A stretch of DNA of 7,604 bases from Planctomycetaceae bacterium (GTDB lineage Bacteria > Planctomycetota > Planctomycetia > Planctomycetales > Planctomycetaceae): contig JAGQQT010000187.1 of assembly GCA_020426065.1 (NCBI GenBank), positions 1 to 7,604 on the forward strand, given 5' to 3'. Within the stretch, counting starts at the first letter, position 1; the number at the start of each line of letters is the position of its first letter. This document shows, one piece after another, positions 1-6,389 of the stretch. The notes below the pieces were generated by a model, which worked only from the letters and a program-made list of their open reading frames with translations, had not been told where the DNA came from and ran no database searches. The translations under genes and the position numbers were made by a program.

Positions 1-1
1 T

Positions 2-457
<456 letters not shown>

Positions 458-854
458 TTTTGCAGGCCGATTCCTGTACGCTGTGCGGGGACCTTTTGCA
501 TTATTTACCAGTTTGGGGCCCCGTTCGGCCGACTCAGAAGCGATCTTGAGTAAAAATCCAGATCGCGGTACGTTTTCCTGACTTTCCCCGTCGATACGGA
601 TCTTCCTTTCGATGGACCTGATCCATTCAGATCACATGTTGTCTGAGTGAATGAGGACTGGGTGAGAGAAGTAACATCGACTCTCCCGGCCAGCATTCCA
701 CAGACAATCAAAACCCTTTCAAACACTCCCTTCCTGATTCGGTCCTGATTCTGATTCTGCAGAAACAGCCCGGATGTCAATTCCTCAGAATGAAATCTGT
801 TGCTCAGTCTGAACAGACTCCCGCTTCCGGTTTTTTCTGACCAAAGGTCTCCAC
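458..854. other. Intergenic spacer with no gene
   Basis: I see no credible gene in these roughly 400 bases; the open frames here show no recognisable motif. A 7-base inverted repeat (GCGATCT at 540-546, AGATCGC at 560-566, loop of 13) might act as a weak terminator for the methyltransferase, but no T-tract follows it. Smaller symmetric pieces are GGGGCCCC at 515-522 and ATGGA/TCCAT at 612-626. The heptamer CTGATTC occurs three times at 734-740, 745-751 and 751-757. The right end must hold the promoter of the TPR lipoprotein gene, but no clear -35/-10 pair could be picked by eye. Confidence 0.5.
806..819. promoter_or_regulatory. Operator-like inverted repeat upstream of TPR gene
   Basis: AGTCTG-AA-CAGACT is a perfect inverted repeat with 6-base arms and a 2-base centre, ending 35 bases before the ATG of the TPR lipoprotein gene. 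A two-base loop is too tight for a stable RNA hairpin, so a dimeric DNA-binding regulator is the likelier reading. A run of six T lies at 831-836, too far from the arms for an intrinsic terminator. No regulator can be named, and a chance palindrome is possible. Confidence 0.25.
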
Positions 855-2051
855 ATGATCGCCTCTATTCAACGACTCGGATTGATTGCAGGAACTTTAC
901 TTTCTACGGCCATGCTCTGCAGTCTGTGCGGCTGTATGAGGATGTCTGGTTTCGTGATGAACGAATCCGGTCAGAATTATTACCGACATGGCAATTACGC
1001 CATGGCCCAGCGAGAGTTCCGGAAAGCGGTTTACGATGATCCGGAAAATCCGCACTACCTTTATAACCTCGCCGCTGCGACCCAGAAGCAGGGGAACATG
1101 GCAGAGGCCGAGCAACTTTATCAGCAGGCTCTGCAGATCGATCCCTCCCATCACCCGTCCTATCACGGGATGGCGACTCTCATGATGCAACAGGGACGCA
1201 CCGAAGAAGCAGAACAAATGGTTTCTGCCTGGGCTGGCTCTCAACCCTATTCTTCAGATGCCTACATCGAACTGGGCTGGCTGCAGAATCAGATGGGACA
1301 GGCTGACCTGGCAGAAGCTTCTTACCAGCAGTCACTGCGGTTGAATCCCGGCAACGATCATGCGATTGCACAACTTGGTCAACTTTATGAAAGCCAGGGA
1401 CGAACGCAAGACGCTGCAGCGATGTATGAGAAAGCCCTGTTTCTGGACCCCACTCAACAATCCGTTCACTCCCGTCTGACCGCATTGTACGATCAGCATC
1501 CGGAACTGGAACAGCAGCAGATGGGTTATGGCTGGCCGGAAGATTCATCCATGATGGCATCCCATCAAAACATGCCACAGGACAATCATCAGCAATACAC
1601 CCAGGCAAACGCCTGGAATACTCCCTGGAATCACATGGCCGCTGCCCCTTACGGTTATGAAACGGCCACTACTCCACAACCTTTTGACTGGAATGCGTCT
1701 GCAATGACACAGGGATATGCTCCCGTTCCACAGACCGCCCAGATGATGCCCGCTCCTTATGGTGCTCCGCACTGGAGTAGTTCACCGGTTGCTCAGGGCT
1801 ATCCCATGACTCAATCCATGCCGATGGCTCAGTACCAGCCAATGCCCCAGTACCCCATGGCTCAATTTCAGGGAAACATGGAATATGCACAACCCGGTCC
1901 AACGATCGCTCCGCAATATATGAACCAGACGGCAGGAAGTATCCCGCAATGGTCCTTCACGCCCGCTCCCCAGACTGCAGCAAGCCCGGTCCCCGCCTAT
2001 GATCCGGTTGACCAGATGTCCCAGGGAATTCCCCAGGTCTCCGCATTCTGA
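855..2051 (+). CDS. TPR-repeat lipoprotein with Q/P/M/Y-rich tail
   Basis: This 398-residue protein is probably a lipid-anchored, exported scaffold. The start is supported by AAAGG at 843-847, seven bases before the ATG. Residues 1-26 form a lipoprotein signal peptide (Arg7, hydrophobic core 8-24) with lipobox LCGC and lipidated Cys27. Five TPR units follow at about 33-66, 67-100, 101-134, 135-168 and 169-202. Their closing prolines (63, 97, 131, 165, 199) fall exactly 34 residues apart. TPR arrays bind other proteins; the partner here is unknown. From residue 218 to the end the sequence is low-complexity and rich in Gln, Pro, Met, Ala and aromatics, with short echoes such as PMAQY/PMAQF at 323-338. 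It contains no Lys or Arg and about nine acidic residues. The gene stands alone, convergent with the PH/zinc-ribbon gene. Lipoprotein and TPR calls are strong; the role is unknown. Confidence 0.88.
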   Translation: MIASIQRLGLIAGTLLSTAMLCSLCGCMRMSGFVMNESGQNYYRHGNYAMAQREFRKAVYDDPENPHYLYNLAAATQKQGNMAEAEQLYQQALQIDPSHHPSYHGMATLMMQQGRTEEAEQMVSAWAGSQPYSSDAYIELGWLQNQMGQADLAEASYQQSLRLNPGNDHAIAQLGQLYESQGRTQDAAAMYEKALFLDPTQQSVHSRLTALYDQHPELEQQQMGYGWPEDSSMMASHQNMPQDNHQQYTQANAWNTPWNHMAAAPYGYETATTPQPFDWNASAMTQGYAPVPQTAQMMPAPYGAPHWSSSPVAQGYPMTQSMPMAQYQPMPQYPMAQFQGNMEYAQPGPTIAPQYMNQTAGSIPQWSFTPAPQTAASPVPAYDPVDQMSQGIPQVSAF

Positions 2052-2060
2052 TCAACAGTT

Positions 2061-2094
2061 GCGACGGGATGAGTTCTAAATGTCATTCCGTCGC
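2061..2094. terminator. Hairpin between convergent genes
   Basis: Positions 2061-2072 pair with 2083-2094 as a 12-base stem around a 10-base loop (2073-2082), with one G·U pair in the plus-strand RNA. The core GCGACGG/CCGTCGC is perfect. It lies in the 31-base gap between the stop codons of the TPR and PH/zinc-ribbon genes, and its right arm covers the last codons and stop of the latter. No U-tract follows on either strand, so it is not a canonical intrinsic terminator. It may stop or protect both transcripts. Confidence 0.5.
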
Positions 2095-3039
2095 ACTGGC
2101 CTCGATTGGATTGGGCCCTTTACGGGGATGAAGTCCTTTTCGAGAAATGTGTGCTGTCACTGCGGCATCGATTCCATTCGCGATGGCGAGCATGATAAAT
2201 GCTGTTGTCACTTTCTCTGCGGAGTTTGTGTTAATGCCATCAACCAGCAAGACCACAAACATCAACCACGCGATCACTCCCCCGAACATTTCCAGCACGG
2301 CGATAGTGGTATGCCCCATCACGAAATCGCCCCATGACGGAAACACAAAACTGCGCCAGGCAATCTGCCCCGGGGTCCAGAATTTGGCGCCGCAGTCATC
2401 GCAGTCGTAGATGTTTTTGGGAATGGCTTCTTTGCAGTATGTGCAGAGGTTCTCCATGGATTGCGATGTTTCTGGAGCAAAGCCTGCTGCCCGATACCCT
2501 TCCAGGGCCGTTTCAAACGCATCTGGCAGCTTTTTGCGATCGGTTTTCTGAAAGCCGGAAAACGCCAGTTTCTTCCCGTCTTTCAGCTTCAGATTGATCA
2601 TCCCGTTCCAGGAAGCTTTGAATTTGTCAATCTGGCTGTAATAGATCATCCAGAAGGTCTTCTTGGGAATTCCTTTCCCGTTTGTGTGCAGCATGATCAG
2701 CCTGAGATTGGTCAGCACAAAGACCGTATGATTGATCATCGAGGCCCACAGCCCCATGAAGTAGAATTCCACAAAGGAATAGCGGATTCCTTTCGCGATA
2801 TAGATCACTTCCTCTCCCTCAAACAGCATCTGGGAGAGTTCCTGTTGAGCGGCATTCAGCAGCTTGACCTTCTGCTTCATCTCGTTTTTCCAGCCCCATC
2901 CCTGGACGCGTGGAAAGACAGAGTCAATGTTCAAATCAAGATGCTCAGGGACAAACAGATTCAGCTCCTGCAGACGGCGTTCTGCTGTAGGAGCTTCCGG
3001 TTCGGGAGTAAAAAGTTGATCCTGATCAGCGCCTGCCAT
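2083..3039 (-). CDS. PH-like domain, zinc ribbon and two-TM membrane protein
   Basis: This is a 318-residue protein of unknown function. Residues 72-180 resemble a bacterial PH/GRAM-like domain: LFEGEEVIYIAKG, then VFVLTNLRLIML at 106-117, a strand-rich stretch and a closing helix LPDAFETALEGY. A four-cysteine zinc ribbon follows (C199xxC202, C213xxC216, ending CGAKFW). Two hydrophobic helices at about 244-266 and 277-298 place the C-terminus in the membrane, with the basic ending HISRKGLHPRKG probably cytoplasmic. I chose the ATG at 3039 because CAGG lies seven bases upstream. The in-frame ATG at 3102 would add 21 residues, but its nearest AGGAG is 17 bases away. Bacterial PH domains often act at the membrane in stress or envelope responses; extending that to this protein is inference. 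It is convergent with the TPR gene, with a hairpin across its stop. Confidence 0.75.
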   Translation of the reverse strand: MAGADQDQLFTPEPEAPTAERRLQELNLFVPEHLDLNIDSVFPRVQGWGWKNEMKQKVKLLNAAQQELSQMLFEGEEVIYIAKGIRYSFVEFYFMGLWASMINHTVFVLTNLRLIMLHTNGKGIPKKTFWMIYYSQIDKFKASWNGMINLKLKDGKKLAFSGFQKTDRKKLPDAFETALEGYRAAGFAPETSQSMENLCTYCKEAIPKNIYDCDDCGAKFWTPGQIAWRSFVFPSWGDFVMGHTTIAVLEMFGGVIAWLMFVVLLVDGINTNSAEKVTTAFIMLAIANGIDAAVTAHISRKGLHPRKGPNPIEASATE

Positions 3040-3082
3040 GATTTCGCCTGAAATTGAAGTGATGATGAAATAAATGAATCTG

Positions 3083-3112
3083 TTACCATCGTGTCCGAGC
3101 ATTGATATTCAT
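3083..3112 (-). CDS. Possible 9-codon leader ORF upstream of PH/zinc-ribbon gene
   Basis: An ATG at 3112-3110 sits exactly seven bases after a strong AGGAG (complement of 3120-3124). It opens the frame MNINARTRW followed by TAA. The stop lies 43 bases before the preferred start of the PH/zinc-ribbon gene and in a different frame from it. The good ribosome-binding site in a leader is the only evidence. No attenuator stem or run of regulatory codons is visible, so it may be chance. Confidence 0.15.
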   Translation of the reverse strand: MNINARTRW

Positions 3113-3423
3113 CTACACGCTCCTGAAATTCAACGCAGCGTCCCCTTTCACATTCATTCATCGGCAAATTCCTTCCTTTCTCCAGCTCATCTAACCGGCA
3201 GACTTTAACACTGCTTCCCAAACACTGAAGCAACCGTAACTGAAACCGGAAACGAACAACTGACCGGCTCAGACCAACTCCAGCCATTGGAAATGAATTC
3301 GACCTGACCGGGATGACGATCATTTCGATACGAATCATTGGAAATCGGATCTGGCCACGGAAAAATCCGTAGTTTGCCAGATCTTCACACGGATGTTGAT
3401 CACCAGAAAAGGATTTCTGCAAC
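3113..3423. other. Divergent spacer between PH/zinc-ribbon and kinase genes
   Basis: These roughly 310 bases separate two divergently transcribed genes and should carry both promoters, but I cannot place a convincing -35/-10 pair for either. The right end holds the kinase ribosome-binding site (AAGGA at 3409-3413). A 10-base direct repeat, CATTGGAAAT, occurs at 3285-3294 and 3336-3345, 51 bases apart. CCTGAAATT occurs at 3122-3130 and again at 3047-3055, and on the minus strand each copy supplies the CAGG near a candidate start. No RNA gene was recognised. Confidence 0.4.
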
Positions 3424-4260
3424 GTGACCCACGAACAGAATCTTCCCCCCCAGGCGAATGAATTGTCCTCGGATGCGTCCCGGATTGCAGAACTGGAAGC
3501 TCAGATTCGTGGCATGAAGCTGCAGATGATGCATCTGGAAAAGCTCAGCTCTGTCGGTGTGCTGGCCTCTTCCATCACGCACGAATTCAACAACATCCTC
3601 ACCACGGTCATCAACTATGCCAAAATGGGGATCCGGCATCAGGATCAGGAAACGCGGGATAAAGCCTTCGACAAGATCCTGGCTGCCGGTCAAAGAGCGG
3701 CCAAAATCACTACGGGGATGCTCTCCTACGCCAGGCAGCGGCCGCATCAGACCGATGTCCATCATCTGACCCGTCTGGTGGATGACATTCTGGTCCTGGT
3801 GGAAAAAGATCTGCAGAAGCACAGGGTCCAGCTCGAAACCCGCTACCTGCACGATGCCTGCGCGGATGTGAATCCCAACCAGATTCAGCAGGTTCTGATC
3901 AACCTCATCATCAACGCCCGTCAGGCGATGCAGAATGGCGGCAAGTTGACCATTACGGTTGATGTCGACCCCTCTGGCCCCTGGAGCACGCTCAGCGTGG
4001 CGGATTCCGGCTGCGGGATTCCTGCTGACAAGCTCCCCAAAATCTTCGAAACCTTCTACAGCACAAAAGAAGCAGAGGAGTCCGGTCAGGGAGGGAGCGG
4101 ACTGGGTCTGGCATTCTGCAAAGAAATTATTGAAGCCCATCGCGGCAGAATCCGCGTGGAAAGCCGGGTTGGAGAAGGGACTGCTTTTACTCTGAAATTT
4201 CCTTCCGCCAAGCCAACAGGCCTCTTGAGTGGCCAGGCAGTTGTGGGGCGTGCCAGTTGA
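3424..4260 (+). CDS. Sensorless soluble histidine kinase (NtrB-like HisKA/HATPase)
   Basis: This 278-residue kinase should autophosphorylate on His53 and pass phosphate to a response regulator not present in the window. Order of parts: a short polar N-terminus; a coiled-coil-like stretch at 17-41; the H-box SSITHEFNNIL with His53; the dimerisation second helix to about 105; then the ATPase domain. That domain has N-box NLIINARQAM (Asn160, Asn164), G1 box DSGCGIP at 194-200, F-box IFETFYSTK at 207-215 and G2 box GGSGLGL at 223-229. All catalytic boxes look intact. No membrane segment, PAS, GAF or receiver domain is present, so it is cytoplasmic and its input is unknown. Translation starts at GTG, with AAGGA ten bases upstream; the next ATG (Met31) would cut into the coiled coil. 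The gene is monocistronic here and convergent with the DUF58 gene. The class is certain; the pathway is unknown. Confidence 0.92.
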   Translation: MTHEQNLPPQANELSSDASRIAELEAQIRGMKLQMMHLEKLSSVGVLASSITHEFNNILTTVINYAKMGIRHQDQETRDKAFDKILAAGQRAAKITTGMLSYARQRPHQTDVHHLTRLVDDILVLVEKDLQKHRVQLETRYLHDACADVNPNQIQQVLINLIINARQAMQNGGKLTITVDVDPSGPWSTLSVADSGCGIPADKLPKIFETFYSTKEAEESGQGGSGLGLAFCKEIIEAHRGRIRVESRVGEGTAFTLKFPSAKPTGLLSGQAVVGRAS

Positions 4261-4277
4261 GGATTGCGTAAGCTGTT

Positions 4278-4296
4278 CCCTTGAACTGCTCAAGGG
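4278..4296. terminator. Hairpin between kinase and DUF58 genes
   Basis: CCCTTGA at 4278-4284 and TCAAGGG at 4290-4296 form a perfect 7-base stem with a 5-base loop, in the 29-base gap between convergent stop codons. The right arm begins on the stop codon of the DUF58 gene (4290-4292). No T-tract adjoins it on the plus strand. The run of six T at 4319-4324 lies farther along, inside the DUF58 gene, just after CCCGGG. It may serve both directions, but efficiency is doubtful. Confidence 0.45.
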
Positions 4297-5705
4297 TCGA
4301 TAACGAAGAACTCCCGGGTTTTTTCGGGATCCGCTTCCACGATCAATGTCCCGGCATATCGTCCCAGTTCCAGGGAAGAAGAGACTTGGGAATCCCCATA
4401 GTCTTTTTCCGAACGGGTCGTCACAATCACACAGCGGGTTGAGGCATTTTGACGCTGAACGGCTTCGGTTTCGATCTGTTCCATGGTAAACCGAGAACCC
4501 GCTTCCGCCAGGGCCAGCAGGTCCAGCCAGCCGTAAGTGTGTTCGCTGCGTGAGGCGGCGATCCATTCGGTCCGGGCATTGCCGAAACACAGGAGATCCA
4601 TCTGCTGTGCACCGCATTGCTGAATGAAATTCCAGCCGATCGTCATCGCCAGTGAGGCGGCATGTTCAAGTCGTTCAATTTCTGCTTCGCTGCTGTTCTT
4701 TTTGTCTGACCAGAAATCGAGAATCAGCACCAGCCGCTGATCCCGATTCTGCCGATATTCACGAACCATCAATTCATTGCGTCGAGCGGTAGTCTTCCAG
4801 TGAATGGATCGCAGTTCATCACCGATCCGATATTCCCGAATCCGATGAAACTCATCGTGATGAGCCCCCGCCCGACCACGAGCTGTCCGACTGGCTTCCT
4901 GCCCTTCGGTCAGTCGACGCTGCCAGGAACTGGCCAGATTTCCCAGGCGGGGATAGACCAGGATGGTATCGTAGATTTCAATCTGCAGCCCCCGTTCAAC
5001 AATGCCGAGGGGAAAACGAGTTACCGCTCGAACGGGTCCCAGCCGGTATTGACCACGTTGGACAAACTGAGCCTGGTAACGTCCGGTTCGTTCACTGCGG
5101 GCAGGAATCTGGGCAAACACCAGCTTGCCGGAAAGAATTTCCCGCGGCCCCAGAATCCGGTCTTCCACCGCGACCAGGCACGAGGAAAGGAACCGTTTTC
5201 GATTCTGCAAAATGATGTCGACCGAAAGCGTCTCGCCAGCCATCACCCTTTCGGGTAAACGTCGCCTGACCATCATGCGACGGGTCATCGCGAAGGTCAC
5301 TCCCCCATTGACAATGAAGGGGCCTGCCATCAGCGCGAACATCAGCATCAACGTGTTGGTTTTTCCAAATAATGCCCCCAGCAGCAGAATAATGAGCATC
5401 AGCAGATACATCTGCCCTTCACCAGGCAGTTTCCACAGATTTCTGGTGGGGGCGGAGCGTTGTCCGGTTTGAGTGGGGACCGAGACTCGTTTCAGGAATC
5501 CATCATCATTTGTTTCGATGAGTGTCTTCATTCCCCAGACAGAGCTGATCAGCAGGATCAGGTAGGAAAACCACAGTAGCGGTGAACTGAGCGAGCGGCT
5601 GAGGAATCCAGTCATCAGATCCGCCAGCAGACACCCTAACCCAGCGATTACCAGCAGAAAGGAAATCCAGGGAGAACGACCAGGAAATGGTTTGGAATTC
5701 GCCAT
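4290..5705 (-). CDS. DUF58 membrane protein with extra N-terminal helices
   Basis: This is a 471-residue membrane protein. Four hydrophobic stretches are visible at about 13-33, 42-58, 98-114 and 117-137. A strand-rich region runs from roughly 140 to 255 (VMAGETLSVDIILQNRKR, then RGQYRLGPVRAVTRFPLGI), then the DUF58 signature at 285-317. Its key residues are EFHRIREYRIGDELRSIHWK followed by TTARRNELMVREY. The C-terminal part looks like a von Willebrand A-type fold, but DFWSD at 330-334 replaces a classic DxSxS metal site. DUF58 proteins usually sit beside a MoxR-type AAA+ ATPase and often a transglutaminase-like protein. Here the left neighbour is convergent and the right is divergent, so the gene is alone. 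The ATG at 5705 lacks a good Shine-Dalgarno and has only an AAGA-like stretch. Its molecular function is unproven; an envelope or surface-assembly role is inference from the family. Confidence 0.88.
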   Translation of the reverse strand: MANSKPFPGRSPWISFLLVIAGLGCLLADLMTGFLSRSLSSPLLWFSYLILLISSVWGMKTLIETNDDGFLKRVSVPTQTGQRSAPTRNLWKLPGEGQMYLLMLIILLLGALFGKTNTLMLMFALMAGPFIVNGGVTFAMTRRMMVRRRLPERVMAGETLSVDIILQNRKRFLSSCLVAVEDRILGPREILSGKLVFAQIPARSERTGRYQAQFVQRGQYRLGPVRAVTRFPLGIVERGLQIEIYDTILVYPRLGNLASSWQRRLTEGQEASRTARGRAGAHHDEFHRIREYRIGDELRSIHWKTTARRNELMVREYRQNRDQRLVLILDFWSDKKNSSEAEIERLEHAASLAMTIGWNFIQQCGAQQMDLLCFGNARTEWIAASRSEHTYGWLDLLALAEAGSRFTMEQIETEAVQRQNASTRCVIVTTRSEKDYGDSQVSSSLELGRYAGTLIVEADPEKTREFFVIDP

Positions 5706-6062
5706 GTTCTTATCTTGTACAGTCCCGAACCATGTGTCAAATGTTCACACAACAGCTTCCCATATTGAGGATTGAATTGCCTGGAATTGATCAGAAATGA
5801 CACACCACAGGTACCGGGAAGCAAGCTTCTCTGATGCCCCCAGGTCACTGCCTGATAATCTCAATCCGTACAACTGGAACTGCATTTTGCAGGGAGCTGG
5901 CTCAATCTTGAATAAATGTTGCAAAGAGTGGACATGATGATAAATTGATACGCAGAATTTTGCATTCATGTGAACAAATCACGGAAGAGAACTTGAGAAC
6001 CTGTTAGATCTCCTGCTGCCTGGATGCGACCAGAACTTTTTCGCACTCCGTGTGAGGCTGAT
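5706..6062. other. Divergent spacer between DUF58 and small membrane protein genes
   Basis: These roughly 360 bases carry no convincing gene; a minus-strand open frame across 5745-5969 has no recognisable motif. A possible minus-strand promoter is listed separately. For the plus strand, TTGCAA at about 5919-5924 followed after 16 bases by TAAATT is a weak candidate. An imperfect symmetry, GCTTCCC at 5755-5761 with GGGAAGC at 5816-5822, is probably incidental. The ribosome-binding site GAGG at 6053-6056 sits at the right end. Confidence 0.4.
5714..5740 (-). promoter_or_regulatory. Possible promoter of the DUF58 gene
   Basis: On the minus strand a perfect -35 hexamer TTGACA (complement of 5735-5740) is followed after 15 bases by TACAAG (5719-5714), which matches the -10 consensus at four of six positions. 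The spacing is short. If used, transcription would begin within a few bases of the ATG at 5705, giving an almost leaderless mRNA. That would fit the absence of a clear Shine-Dalgarno. A TGTGT/ACACA symmetry (5733-5751) overlaps the -35. Confidence 0.25.
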
Positions 6063-6389
6063 ATGGACAATCCATTTGCCAACGACGAATACGGACGTCC
6101 TCAAAACCGGGCCAGTCTTATTCCTCCAGATACAACAAAACCCAGCACGGGTTCATCTCACTTTTTTGTGCTGGAAGAGAAAAAGAGCAACTCCGCTGAT
6201 CGCTGGGTGCTGGTTCTCTTTTCACTCGTCATCGTAGCGGCAGTGTTTGGTGGGATGATCATGCTCATCCAGAACATCTCTCCTGAAGCCCCGACCCGAC
6301 TGACTCCAGGTGCGGATGAGAATGCGATTGGCGATCAGGTGACCCCAGTCGATCCTGGAGAAATCTCAGGAGATGCGGAATCCAAATAA
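6063..6389 (+). CDS. Small single-pass membrane protein, unknown function
   Basis: This 108-residue protein matches no family I know. A polar N-terminus opens with DNPFANDEYGRPQ and continues to a charged stretch EEKKSNSADR at 38-47. One clear membrane helix follows at 48-70. The acidic, Pro/Gly-containing tail (71-108) ends ISGDAESK. The positive charges before the helix and acidic residues after it suggest the N-terminus inside and the C-terminus outside. The ATG at 6063 is preferred because GAGG lies six bases upstream. An in-frame ATG at 6024 would add 13 residues but has no ribosome-binding site. It is divergent from the DUF58 gene and convergent with the DUF1571 gene, so context says little. 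The clean start site and membrane helix argue that the gene is real. Confidence 0.65.
   Translation: MDNPFANDEYGRPQNRASLIPPDTTKPSTGSSHFFVLEEKKSNSADRWVLVLFSLVIVAAVFGGMIMLIQNISPEAPTRLTPGADENAIGDQVTPVDPGEISGDAESK

Noticed and set aside
540..566. Intrinsic terminator after the methyltransferase gene
   Set aside because: The 7-base stem has a 13-base loop and no T-tract on either side, so it is mentioned only as a weak inverted repeat in the spacer entry.
505..780. A 91-codon minus-strand open frame in the left spacer
   Set aside because: No family motif, no supporting context and low-complexity Gln/Asn at its start; probably chance.
797..816. LexA-type SOS box reading CTGT...ACAG
   Set aside because: The half-sites are 12 bases apart rather than the 8 of the proteobacterial box, and the neighbouring gene has no link to DNA repair.
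2461..3051. A 196-codon plus-strand open frame antisense to the PH/zinc-ribbon gene
   Set aside because: The opposite strand encodes a protein with PH-like, zinc-ribbon and membrane features; this frame shows none and is a shadow.
3040..3102. Extended start of the PH/zinc-ribbon protein at 3102
   Set aside because: The nearest AGGAG is 17 bases upstream, too far, and the added residues do not resemble a signal peptide. The ATG at 3039 has CAGG at a normal distance.
2961..3422. A 153-codon minus-strand open frame overlapping the start of the PH/zinc-ribbon gene
   Set aside because: It uses another frame, covers the divergent spacer and has no recognisable motif; both flanking genes are better explained.
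3400..4617. A 405-codon minus-strand open frame fully antisense to the kinase gene
   Set aside because: It mirrors the codon periodicity of an intact kinase gene and runs on into the DUF58 gene, overlapping two well-supported proteins. It shows no recognisable domain and no membrane or signal segment.
5745..5969. A 74-codon minus-strand open frame in the DUF58 upstream spacer
   Set aside because: No recognisable motif, and it would cover the region expected to hold the divergent promoters.
6024..6062. Upstream ATG for the small membrane protein at 6024
   Set aside because: No Shine-Dalgarno precedes it, whereas GAGG sits six bases before the ATG at 6063.
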